From contig NZ_RHJS01000002.1 in assembly GCF_003885045.1 (NCBI RefSeq), positions 4,146,501-4,210,500 of the forward strand: a stretch of DNA of 64,000 nucleotides, in the 5' to 3' direction. The notes beneath the pieces were generated by a model. It did no database searches. It was given only the letters and a program-made list of their open reading frames with translations, and was not told the DNA's origin. The translations under genes and the position numbers were made by a program. Each line of letters starts with the position of its first letter. Within the stretch, counting starts at the first letter, position 1. Source of the DNA: Schaedlerella arabinosiphila (GTDB lineage: Bacteria; Bacillota; Clostridia; Lachnospirales; Lachnospiraceae). Below, piece after piece: positions 43,632-52,156 of this stretch.

Positions 43632-45260
43632 TCAGCCTTCTTTGAAATATACGCTGATCCGCACATTGGAACAGCGGATATCCTTCCGTTCCCCGTGTTC
43701 ATTCAGAATCCCCGGAAATGTCACCGCCCCGCCGTGTTCCAGGCGGCTCACGCAGATCCGCTCCACATCCCCAAGCCCCGGATTCTCCTCCACAATCTGC
43801 AGCAGCATCTCATTGATCTGAAATTCCCCCTGCCGGTCCTGGATGAACTGGCTCCGCTCCTTTTTCAATACGTCGATCTCCATCTCCCGGTTTTTGATCA
43901 GCTCCACCATGATCTCCTTGAAGATCTCCACATTGGGAATCAGACGGCCGCGCATCTCCTCATCCTCCCGGGTCTGCGCCGCCGCCTGCTCCAAGGTAAT
44001 CTCCCGGTTTTCCGCCCGTACCGCCTGTTCCAGCAGGCAGGTCATGCTCTCCTCGTATCGTTTCAGCTTTTCCCGCCGGAGCCGTTCCTGGTCACGTTCC
44101 CAGGCTTCCTCGTCAAAATCAATCTGCTCCTCTATATCCTCCTCCGCCTGCCTGCGCACCGGGCGCTGAAGCTGGAACGCCTTGTTCAGGTTGTAGGCCT
44201 TCTCCGCGTCCTGGTTGAACAACGGGCGCAGGAAATATTCCAGTTCCTCCAGAGCGGCCGGATTTTCCAGAAGCTTATCATACAATTCTGTCCGCAGGGA
44301 AAAACGCCGGATCAGCGACATCCGGGTCAGGTCTTCCAGCTCTCTCGTGTACAGCGCTTTCAGATCCAAATGGCTCCCCAGGATCTTCTGGTGCTCGTCA
44401 ATGGTGCGGTTCAGATACCACTCGATCTCCCGCAGAAACTGCAGCTTTTCCTCCTCCTTGGGGCTGAGACGCCGGACGTTGATGTTGGTCTCTTCCAGCT
44501 CCTGCACCCGGCTTTTGACCATCTCCCGGTAGTTCTGGAATTTTTTCTTGGTGTCGTCGATGGTTTCCAGATTTTCATGGAGGATCTGTTCGTAATCGCG
44601 AACCGAATAATTCAGCGCATTTCTCCGGATCTTCCCCATGGCCTCCTGGATCTTCTGAAGCTGGATTCTGAGCAGGTTGAACACGTTCTTGATCTCGTCC
44701 GCAGCTTTGTCATAGCTCTGCTTTTCCAGGTGCATCTGAAAGATCATCTCATGAATGGTCAGCTTCATATTATTCTCAATTTCCAGGGTTGCCAGTAAGA
44801 GGTTGTACCCGTCATCCGTAAGGTAATAAGAGGTGCGCTTGAAATCCTGGTCAAGATAGACGATTTTATTCGCCACGTAGCTGATATGCATACTCTGATA
44901 TGCGTTCTCTTCGAAGTCATAGCCGTCAAAATGCATGACCCTTCCCTCATTGGAGAGGATCACATTGACAATAAAGTCCCCGAGCCGGCGGCAGTCCTCG
45001 TAGGACATGTCTTTTTTGAAATACTGGACGTTGACCGCATCGATATAGGCGCCGATATCGTCCATCGTGCAGTTTTCCTCCCTCAGCGACTGCTCCATAA
45101 TATAGAGCATTACGGCGAAAATCAGGTTGAACTGCTCGTCCGTCTTCTGGAATCCGTACTGCTTCCAGGTCAGTTTCTGCAGGCTGTTCTGAATCAGAAC
45201 CGTGTACAGGCCCACATTTTTCATCCTTTTTGGAAAATGTTTTAAAAATTCATACTGCAT
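43632..45260 (-). CDS. jetA: Wadjet JetA, kleisin-like subunit (DUF5716 type)
   Basis: 542 aa. N-terminal globular domain (FLKHFPKRMKNVGLYTVLIQ), a central helical bundle (about 190-330, LLRIQLQKIQEAMGKIRRNA), an acidic/basic charged linker (EEDIEEQIDFDEEAWERDQE) and a compact C-terminal domain. The overall shape is that of the MukF-like kleisin that links the two JetC heads. ATG follows AAAGGAATGGTC. 31 bp after jetD. Confidence 0.9.
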   Translation of the reverse strand: MQYEFLKHFPKRMKNVGLYTVLIQNSLQKLTWKQYGFQKTDEQFNLIFAVMLYIMEQSLREENCTMDDIGAYIDAVNVQYFKKDMSYEDCRRLGDFIVNVILSNEGRVMHFDGYDFEENAYQSMHISYVANKIVYLDQDFKRTSYYLTDDGYNLLLATLEIENNMKLTIHEMIFQMHLEKQSYDKAADEIKNVFNLLRIQLQKIQEAMGKIRRNALNYSVRDYEQILHENLETIDDTKKKFQNYREMVKSRVQELEETNINVRRLSPKEEEKLQFLREIEWYLNRTIDEHQKILGSHLDLKALYTRELEDLTRMSLIRRFSLRTELYDKLLENPAALEELEYFLRPLFNQDAEKAYNLNKAFQLQRPVRRQAEEDIEEQIDFDEEAWERDQERLRREKLKRYEESMTCLLEQAVRAENREITLEQAAAQTREDEEMRGRLIPNVEIFKEIMVELIKNREMEIDVLKKERSQFIQDRQGEFQINEMLLQIVEENPGLGDVERICVSRLEHGGAVTFPGILNEHGERKDIRCSNVRISVYFKEG

Positions 45261-45291
45261 ATGACCATTCCTTTTCTGTATGCGGTAACAT

Positions 45292-46296
45292 TCAAAAATC
45301 CGAAATGTTTAAAATCTCCTGCGGGATATACCTGCCGGCTTCCAGAATCCGGCGCATCGTCTCTGCGGCGGGCTGTGTAAAATAAGAAAAAAACAGGTTC
45401 CTGATGTTCCGGTTCTGCATCTCCTTCGTCTCCGGAAGCTGCTCTGTCTGTCCGGCTTTTTCCAGCATGGCTTCATAGGCCGGGACAAAGGGGACGATCT
45501 CCCGGGAATCCCGGCACGCCCCGGCCAGGCTTTCATAGATCCCGATCCCTTCATAATCCAAATCGCCGAAATAGCAGATCTCGTTGCCCTCTGCCTTCAT
45601 ATAGGGTTCCACACAGAGTTCGAAATCCTGAAACGATTTCCAGATGCCTTTCCCCGCGCCGTAGATCAGGGTTCCGATCCGCTCCCCCAGGATGCTTTCA
45701 TTCCCTTCCAGCAAATGTCTGCGCATACTGTAGAAGGTATCCTTATTTTCCAGGATCAGCAGCTTCTGGGGCACGTCCCTCGTGTGGGAATAGTAGGAGA
45801 GGGGCTCCGCAGTACCGTAGACATTCAGGAAATCCAGCTCCAGCCCGCAGCGCTTTAAAATCCGTTTTCCCTGCTCCCTGGAGAGAAATTTTTCCCGATT
45901 CCAGATCTCAAAGCTGCGCTCATTGACCGACTCCTGATGTTCCAAAAGCGTCCGGTGTTCTTTCAGATATGCGTTCAGCTTCAGAACCCACTCCCGATCC
46001 TGCTCGTAGGCCGCGGGATGATTCAGATAATAGTCCACGGAAAGAAGCGGGACAAGCTGATATGTCAGCTCTTCCCGCAGTTCTTCATAGTCCTTCTGTT
46101 CCTCTGCCAGCCAGTATTCCCGGTAAAGGGCCGGGCGCTTGCCGTTGGTGCCGGATGCCTTCACCGGCCGGATCCGGCCGGAATCCAGCAGCCCGAAGAC
46201 ATAGCGGTACTGTTCGGCGTAGGTCTCATTTGCACAACGCCTAGTCAATTGTTCCAGAGTGATCCTCTTCGTGGGCAGTCTGTCTTTAGAGTTCAT
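45292..46296 (-). CDS. jetD: Wadjet JetD, Toprim nuclease (DUF2220 type)
   Basis: About 334 aa from ATG 46296; 46323 is an alternative that overlaps more of the cyclase gene. The N-terminal half is winged-helix-like (KRITLEQLTRRCANETYAEQ). The C-terminal Toprim fold, related to topoisomerase VI/Spo11, shows the metal Glu in LLILENKDTFYSM and the DxD in CYFGDLDYEGIGIYE. It cleaves the DNA once JetABC has extruded it. Either start overlaps the end of the upstream cyclase frame, so the two are coupled. Confidence 0.9.
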   Translation of the reverse strand: MNSKDRLPTKRITLEQLTRRCANETYAEQYRYVFGLLDSGRIRPVKASGTNGKRPALYREYWLAEEQKDYEELREELTYQLVPLLSVDYYLNHPAAYEQDREWVLKLNAYLKEHRTLLEHQESVNERSFEIWNREKFLSREQGKRILKRCGLELDFLNVYGTAEPLSYYSHTRDVPQKLLILENKDTFYSMRRHLLEGNESILGERIGTLIYGAGKGIWKSFQDFELCVEPYMKAEGNEICYFGDLDYEGIGIYESLAGACRDSREIVPFVPAYEAMLEKAGQTEQLPETKEMQNRNIRNLFFSYFTQPAAETMRRILEAGRYIPQEILNISDF

Positions 46297-47650
46297 CATA
46301 AAATTTGTATCCGTCCCGGCCATGTTCCTTCACATAGTAAAGCGCTTTGTCGCTCTGCTGATAGAGCCCTTCGTCCATCCCTTTCGGGGAAAACGCGATC
46401 CCCACACTGAGCGTCACCTTCGGAAGCCCGTCCTTGGGGTTCTTGAGTTCCAAACCGATGGAACTGAGCTTATGAATAATCACGTCTTTTCGCTCCGGTG
46501 TAATGTCCGTCATAATCACGGCAAATTCATCCCCGCCGATGCGCGCCGGATGATCCTCCGAGCGGAACTGATCCTGGAGAAGCCCGGCCACTTTTTTCAG
46601 AACCAGGTCGCCGGTGTTGTGTCCATACCCGTCATTGATCTTTTTAAATTCATCCACGTCGATGAGCAGCAGCGCCATCGGATTGGCGGATACCTTCAAA
46701 ATCTCCCGCAGCCGGTCAAAGGAGCCGCGGTTGGAAATCCCGGTAAGCGGGTCATGGTCGGCCCTGTGGCGCAGCAGTTCCTGGTTGGCCGTATTAACCT
46801 CGAAGATGTCGTTGTAGGTCAGGGCCAGGTACTGGAACTCATAGGAACCGGTGATCTGCATCAGCTTCCCTTCTTTGATGCAGTTGATATAGAGCCGCAG
46901 CGGCCTCATAACCAGCATAATGTTCATAATAAATACCATAATATTCAGTACAAACAGGACGCTGATGTATCCTCTCTGCTGCGCGAGCATGTTCTGCAGC
47001 GCGTGTACGCTTTTTGACTGGCTCTGCCCCATTTCCGCCACAATATCATCCAGAAACTGTCCGATATCTTCCATGATCTCTTCCTTGGCTTCCTGGTAGG
47101 TATCGTTGAACACCATGTCCTGTGCTTTGAGCAGCATCTCCTCGTGAGAGAGTTCGCTGTCCTCCGCCGTGAGCTGGATATCCCCCACCTCCTTGGGAAG
47201 CGACTTCTTTTCATATGCATGGGCAACCGAAACCAGCTTCATGGCATAGAGCTCCCTGGAAATCAGTTTGTTGGAGTTGAAAAGCGCTGCCTCCAGATAT
47301 TCCCCCGCTTTCTGGCTGAAGGTAAACTGCCCCAGTTCCTCCAGCGCCTTCTCCCGGCGCCTTGTCTGATTCACTTCCTTCATATAATCGTTGGCGTACC
47401 GGAGTTCCGCAGTGACGGCAAACAGACGCACCTCCTCTGTAAGGTAGTCGGAGCCTTCCCGCACAATGGCCGCGTTTTTCTCGCAGGCAATATAATTGTT
47501 GGTAGCGGAGACCAGTTCGTCGTAGCGGAGCGACACCTGCAGCGTCGCATAAATAACCAATATATACAATACACATGCCAGGAAGATCATCACGCCGTTG
47601 ATCGTACGGATCTTGACCCCTCTGACATTATTCTGCTTTTTATCCTTCAT
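46286..47650 (-). CDS. Membrane diguanylate cyclase upstream of Wadjet
   Basis: 454 aa. Membrane helix near 18-38 (GVMIFLACVLYILVIYATL), a helical extracytoplasmic sensor of about 180 residues, a second helix (VLFVLNIMVFIMNIMLVM), then a GGDEF domain opening DHDPLTGISNRGSFDRL. The active-site motif IGGDEFAVI is intact, and an RxxD product-inhibition site (RSED) stands five residues before it. It should make c-di-GMP in response to an outside or envelope signal. ATG follows GGGGGAAGGGC. Its stop lies within the jetD start region. Confidence 0.92.
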   Translation of the reverse strand: MKDKKQNNVRGVKIRTINGVMIFLACVLYILVIYATLQVSLRYDELVSATNNYIACEKNAAIVREGSDYLTEEVRLFAVTAELRYANDYMKEVNQTRRREKALEELGQFTFSQKAGEYLEAALFNSNKLISRELYAMKLVSVAHAYEKKSLPKEVGDIQLTAEDSELSHEEMLLKAQDMVFNDTYQEAKEEIMEDIGQFLDDIVAEMGQSQSKSVHALQNMLAQQRGYISVLFVLNIMVFIMNIMLVMRPLRLYINCIKEGKLMQITGSYEFQYLALTYNDIFEVNTANQELLRHRADHDPLTGISNRGSFDRLREILKVSANPMALLLIDVDEFKKINDGYGHNTGDLVLKKVAGLLQDQFRSEDHPARIGGDEFAVIMTDITPERKDVIIHKLSSIGLELKNPKDGLPKVTLSVGIAFSPKGMDEGLYQQSDKALYYVKEHGRDGYKFYDEL

Positions 47651-47938
47651 AAACAGCCCTTCCCCCTTTGCTTACTGCCTTATTGTACCAAGTCGCTAGC
47701 GCGACGGCTAGCCCCAATTACATAAAGCCGCCACATTTTCCCAAAAAAAGTAGCAGTTTCCATATTTTTGTAGTATTGTTAAGATACCCCTACCAAAACA
47801 ATCGCATTATACGGGAACTGCTATGCTTAGTTTATCATGGATCTTTACTCTTAACAACTACATTTTTTGCTTTTCGCGTCCACCTCCTTTGGATGAACTG
47901 TCACTTTTTACATTTTATCTTACAAAGGAGGTCCCATT

Positions 47939-48820
47939 ATGGACAATTATCTGAATTCTTACCGGGAAATGATTTCCCTACGCGGCCTTACACACCACAC
48001 AGTGACATCCTACTCCACTTATATTTCTGCTTATCTGGATTATCTTTCCGTCTTCCTATGCAAAGACCCTCAAGATGTCTCCTGGCAGGAACTCCGCGAT
48101 TTTATCCGCTGGCTACAGAAAGTCCGTTCCCTTTCGGACAGAACCATGAACGCTGTCATCTCACAGCTCCGTTTTTTTACCATCTATGTGCTCCACAAAA
48201 CATGGGATGATTCCCAGCTTCCCAGGCGCAGGTTTGACGAATATCTTCCCTATGTCCCCTCCCAGAAAGACACCTGGACTTTTATCTCCACCATTCCCGA
48301 TCTTAAGGTCAAGGCCTTTGTCACCCTTCTGTATTCGGCTGGATTACGTTCCTGCGAAGTCCGGAATTTAAAATGCCCTGATATTGAGCATTCCAACAAG
48401 CGTATCTTTATACGGCAGGCCAAAAACCGTTCCTCCAGATATGCCATCCTTTCGGATACCGCATGGGATACCATCCTGGAATACTGGTATTCCTTCCCGG
48501 CAGGGGCTCGCCCAAGGGACTGGCTGTTCACACAGCAGCGGGATAAAACCAGGCCCCTCAACCATGAGCATATCCCACATCATATCGCTCTGCATGAAAA
48601 ACGGCTGGGATGGGAACACCGGATCTCCTGCCATACCTTCCGGCACGCTTTCGGTACCCACCTCTATGAGAATGGCACGGATCTGCTTACCATCAAAGCC
48701 CTGCTTGGACATAAATCTATTACTTCTACCACGATCTACGTCCATCTGGCTTCTAATGGTACAACCTGTGCCGTAAGCCCCCTGGACAGACTGGCAGGTG
48801 AATATCGTGGCCGAGTATAA
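47939..48820 (+). CDS. Tyrosine recombinase (XerC/D-like) of the mobile element
   Basis: 293 aa. N-terminal SAM-like core-binding domain (YLNSYREMISLRGLTHHTVT), C-terminal catalytic domain with Arg in LYSAGLRSCEVRNLK, Lys in RQAKNRSSRYA, HxxR in SCHTFRHAFGTHLYE, His in LLGHKSITSTTIYVH with the nucleophilic Tyr. All five catalytic residues are present. ATG follows AAAGGAGG. Overlaps the transposase start. Confidence 0.93.
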   Translation: MDNYLNSYREMISLRGLTHHTVTSYSTYISAYLDYLSVFLCKDPQDVSWQELRDFIRWLQKVRSLSDRTMNAVISQLRFFTIYVLHKTWDDSQLPRRRFDEYLPYVPSQKDTWTFISTIPDLKVKAFVTLLYSAGLRSCEVRNLKCPDIEHSNKRIFIRQAKNRSSRYAILSDTAWDTILEYWYSFPAGARPRDWLFTQQRDKTRPLNHEHIPHHIALHEKRLGWEHRISCHTFRHAFGTHLYENGTDLLTIKALLGHKSITSTTIYVHLASNGTTCAVSPLDRLAGEYRGRV

Positions 48821-49961
48821 GATACAGAAGATCTTTCAGCAAAACTGGGAATCCTTTTGTGCTTCCTCGGCTCCCTTCCCTGTTCAGGAGAAGGCAGCAC
48901 ATGCCATCATGAACTGCAAGACCGGCAGCCTGGGATTCTCCGTCTCCCGGTGCCAGGATTGCGGACACATAGAAATCCACAATAATTCCTGCCGGAATCG
49001 GAACTGTCCCAACTGTCAGGCGGTACAAAACGAGATCTGGGTGGATCAGCGCCGGGAGGAGGTCATTGATTCCCCATATTTTCATGTGGTATTTACACTT
49101 CCTCATGAGTTGAACCCCCTGCTCTACTGTAACCAGACACTTTTATACAGCCTTTTTCACAAATGCTGCTCCCAAACACTTTTAGATCTGTCACAGAATC
49201 CGAAATACCTCGGGGCAGTCCCCGGCATCATCCAGGTCCTGCATACATGGAACCAGGAGCTTTCCTACCATGTACATATGCACTGTATTGTTTCCGGCGG
49301 CGGACTCACAAAAAACCGTCAGGTCAAAACTTCAAAGGGCACATTTTTTATCCCGGTACGTGTCCTCAGAGAGAAGTTCAAAGGGAAATACCTCTCTCTT
49401 CTGGAGGAATACTACCGCTGCGGAAAGCTTGTGTTTTCCGCTTCCTGTGAAAAGCTGCGGAATCCTTACGAATGGAAAGAATTCAAAGACCTCCTTTACG
49501 GAAAAGACTGGTGCCCTTTTATAAAAGAAACCTTTCGCGGTTTCGGCAACGCCCTTGAGTATCTTGGCCGTTACACACATAAAATCGCGATCTCAAACAG
49601 CCGGATCCTTTCTGTTACGGATTCCGAAACTACATTTTCCGCCAGGGCAAAGAACCCCGGAGGACACAGGCGGCAGATATCTCTGAAAAATGAGGAATTC
49701 ATCCGGCGTTTCCTGATGCATGTGCTTCCTCATGGATTTCAAAGGATCCGATACTATGGATTTCTCAACAACCGGATGAAATCCAAAAACCTGAAACTGA
49801 TCTTCAAGCTGCAAGGATATCAGAGATTTAAACGCCGGTATCAGGATCTGTCCATAGCGGAACTGCTCAAGGCAGTCTGGAATTTCGATATACGGGTCTG
49901 TCCGGAATGCGGCTGTATGAACATGAAGCACCTGGGAAGGGTTTATGCGAAACCGCGGTAA
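48807..49961 (+). CDS. IS91-family HUH transposase
   Basis: 384 aa from GTG 48807 (site AGGTGAATATC), overlapping the recombinase by 14 bp; GTG 48798 is an alternative. N-terminal zinc-binding domain with SRCQDCGH and CRNRNCPNCQ, HUH motif in YHVHMHCIVSGGGL, and catalytic Tyr region YLGRYTHKIAISNSRI. A C-terminal CPECGCMN knuckle ends the protein. These enzymes act on single strands by rolling-circle-like transposition. Confidence 0.92.
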   Translation: MAEYKIQKIFQQNWESFCASSAPFPVQEKAAHAIMNCKTGSLGFSVSRCQDCGHIEIHNNSCRNRNCPNCQAVQNEIWVDQRREEVIDSPYFHVVFTLPHELNPLLYCNQTLLYSLFHKCCSQTLLDLSQNPKYLGAVPGIIQVLHTWNQELSYHVHMHCIVSGGGLTKNRQVKTSKGTFFIPVRVLREKFKGKYLSLLEEYYRCGKLVFSASCEKLRNPYEWKEFKDLLYGKDWCPFIKETFRGFGNALEYLGRYTHKIAISNSRILSVTDSETTFSARAKNPGGHRRQISLKNEEFIRRFLMHVLPHGFQRIRYYGFLNNRMKSKNLKLIFKLQGYQRFKRRYQDLSIAELLKAVWNFDIRVCPECGCMNMKHLGRVYAKPR

Positions 49962-50317
49962 AGTGCCTTCCCATCCATACTGTTTTTTTAAGATCTTCCA
50001 AGGGAAGGTCTGCGAAGCATGCCCAAATTTATTTTGAGCCCTCAGCATCCTGTTGGATTTCATAGGTTTTCGGATTGTTTTTTCATTTTCAGGCTCTCCG
50101 GGAGGATACAATCCCCATACCTTTTTCGGCTAAACGTCCGCGACTTGCTACAATTGCGAAGAATCAGATTCCGAGCAGTTCTGTGTTTTTCCAGAGCTGC
50201 TCTTTTAATCTGCTCTGAATCTGATACTTCACTTAATAATTATAACAGATATCCAAAGAAAATGCGAAAAAATTTTGGCAGAATTACCATAAAAAGTTTC
50301 CCTTTCAAGAACAAAAA

Positions 50318-50372
50318 AAGGAGCAGATCTGAAAAAACGGATTTCTACGTTGTTTCAAAACTGCTCCTTTAT
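50318..50372 (-). terminator. Terminator of the glycerol-oxidation operon
   Basis: Stem AAAGGAGCAG / CTGCTCCTTT with a following T-run on the minus strand. About 45 bp after the DUF1667 stop. A second dyad (CAGATTC-C-GAGCAG with CTGCTC-T-GAATCTG, about 50163-50225) lies between it and the mobile element. Confidence 0.75.
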
Positions 50373-50413
50373 AAAAAGATCACTTTCAATCAAATCCAGA
50401 TTCCTTTATCTCT

Positions 50414-50785
50414 TCAGAATCCTGCGGGCACTTCCTTCGTCGCAACGATGTCAACTCCGGTCCCGGCAATATCTGCCGCGATCACGTCCCCGATATGCAC
50501 CGGCGCTTTGACGCAGATGCCCCTGAGGCTGTCTACACACTCCGCCATCTTGCCCTTGGGAATGTCGGATTTTGTTTTTACGGAAACCATCTCCAGCGTA
50601 CCGCCCTCTACTTTTACGGTGGAGGTCACGATCCGGGTCGGGTTGGTCACTTCTTTTCTGGCGTAATCCTCCCCCCGCTTACAGGTATGGCCTGTCACGG
50701 CGGTAATCTCTCCTGCCCCATCCATTTCTACTGTCACGGCGCACCCCATGGGGCAGCCGATGCAGGTCAGTTCTGTCTTATTCAT
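50414..50785 (-). CDS. DUF1667 protein of the glycerol operon
   Basis: 123 aa. Cysteines in LTCIGCPMGCAVTV and GHTCKRGEDYARKE suggest an iron-sulfur or metal site; the rest matches DUF1667 (NPTRIVTSTVKVEGG). Such proteins always sit with the glpA-like and FAD-oxidoreductase genes and probably help electron transfer from glycerol-3-phosphate (family context). Starts 4 bp after the oxidoreductase stop. Confidence 0.9.
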   Translation of the reverse strand: MNKTELTCIGCPMGCAVTVEMDGAGEITAVTGHTCKRGEDYARKEVTNPTRIVTSTVKVEGGTLEMVSVKTKSDIPKGKMAECVDSLRGICVKAPVHIGDVIAADIAGTGVDIVATKEVPAGF

Positions 50786-50788
50786 CTC

Positions 50789-52069
50789 TTATGCCTCCTC
50801 AATCTTCACAGTGATCTGCGCAAGTCCCTCGCGCTCCCGAAGCTCCTCTTTTTTCAGGAGAATCTCCTCCATCTCGCCGGGCGCCATGACCGGACGACGT
50901 TTGTGGATGATCCGTTCCCCGTCCAGATATACGCTGACATAGCATTTGGAATAAACCGCGCCCACGCGGAAACGTACCTTTAGCTGTTCCTCCATCCCGT
51001 CTACGCGGATATGCGACGGAACCGTATAACGGACGCCTTCCGTCGGAACGATGGGAATCGCTTTTTCTTCTGCGTCCCCGGAAATCCGCTCTTTATTTCC
51101 GAGAATATATCTGGCCGCATTTTTTCCGGCCGCAGCCGCTTCCTCTGACACAAAGTCTACCAGATCGTGTACATGCAGCACATTTCCGCAGGCAAAGACG
51201 CCGGGGATGCTGGTTTCCAGACTTTCATTGACAACCGGGCCGCTGGTCACCGGAGACAGCTCTACGCCGGCTTCCTTGGACAGCTCGTTTTCCGGTATCA
51301 GTCCTACGGAGAGCAGCAGCGTATCGCAGGAATAATATTCTTCCGTACCCGGGATCGGTTTTCCTCTGCCGTCTACCTGTGCAAGCGTGATTCCCTTCAC
51401 CCGCTCTTTTCCGTCAATGTCAATCACCGTATGGCTGAGTTTCAGCGGAATGCCGAAATCATCCAGGCACTGCACGATGTTCCGTTTGAGGCCGCCGGAA
51501 TAGGGCATCAATTCTGCTACCACCTTCACCTTCGCGCCTTCCAGGGTCATCCGCCTTGCCATAATCAGGCCGATATCGCCGGAGCCCAGGATCACAACCT
51601 CCCGTCCGGGCATGAAGCCTTCCATATTCACCAGACGCTGCGCCGTTCCTGCGGAATAGATTCCGGCCGGACGGTAGCCCGGGATGTTCAGCGCGCCCCG
51701 GGGACGTTCCCGGCAGCCCATGGCGAGAATGACGGATTTGGCCTGCAGCTTCTGCAGCCCTTCCTCCCGGTTCATAATGGTCACTTCCTTTTGCTCGGAA
51801 ATATCCATCACCATGGTGTTCAATTTATAAGGAATGTTCAGTTCTTTCACACGGTCGATAAACCGCTGTGCGTATTCAGGCCCGGTCAGCTCTTCCTTGA
51901 ATGTGTGAAGCCCGAATCCGTTGTGGATGCACTGGTTCAGGATGCCGCCCAGCTCCTTGTCCCGCTCCAGTATAATCATATTTTCAATGCCGTTTTTCCT
52001 GGCTGCCTCCGCCGCGGCAAGACCGGCCGGACCGCCGCCCACGATCACCAGATCGTAATTATTCTGCAT
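50789..52069 (-). CDS. NAD(P)/FAD-dependent oxidoreductase of the glycerol operon
   Basis: 426 aa from ATG 52069 (site AGGAGGGAAAAACC). FAD site VIVGGGPAGLAAAEAARKNG, acidic end of the second strand ILERDKELGGIL, NAD site VVILGSGDIGLIMARRM, and the FAD-binding GVFACGNVLHVHDLVD. Acts with the GlpA-like dehydrogenase, taking the place of GlpB as electron acceptor subunit (inference from the conserved trio). Confidence 0.9.
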   Translation of the reverse strand: MQNNYDLVIVGGGPAGLAAAEAARKNGIENMIILERDKELGGILNQCIHNGFGLHTFKEELTGPEYAQRFIDRVKELNIPYKLNTMVMDISEQKEVTIMNREEGLQKLQAKSVILAMGCRERPRGALNIPGYRPAGIYSAGTAQRLVNMEGFMPGREVVILGSGDIGLIMARRMTLEGAKVKVVAELMPYSGGLKRNIVQCLDDFGIPLKLSHTVIDIDGKERVKGITLAQVDGRGKPIPGTEEYYSCDTLLLSVGLIPENELSKEAGVELSPVTSGPVVNESLETSIPGVFACGNVLHVHDLVDFVSEEAAAAGKNAARYILGNKERISGDAEEKAIPIVPTEGVRYTVPSHIRVDGMEEQLKVRFRVGAVYSKCYVSVYLDGERIIHKRRPVMAPGEMEEILLKKEELREREGLAQITVKIEEA

Positions 52070-52156
52070 GGTTTTTCCCTCCTGATAAGTTGGCAGCATA
52101 CACAGCCCCGCCCTTTTTCGGACGGCCGCCGCCTGTTCCTCTGCTGCTCTGAATCA

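Larger units (their letters stand above)
47683..50153. mobile_element. IS91-like element with tyrosine recombinase, 14-bp inverted ends
   Basis: Terminal inverted repeats TTGTACCAAGTCGC (47683-47696) and GCGACTTGCTACAA (50140-50153) match at 13 of 14 positions, and similarity continues inward (GACGGCTAGCC against GACGTTTAGCC). The 2.47-kb interval holds an integrase and an IS91-like transposase in one operon. No clear target duplication was seen. The left end lies 33 bp upstream of the cyclase start codon. Confidence 0.75.

Noticed and set aside
43593..44798. 401-codon plus-strand frame opposite jetA
   Set aside because: Mirror of the charged helical JetA frame; no ribosome site and no domain.
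47688..47715. Possible tRNA end at GTCGCTAGCGCGAC as integration site for the tyrosine recombinase
   Set aside because: No cloverleaf can be formed; the sequence is part of the element's inverted end.
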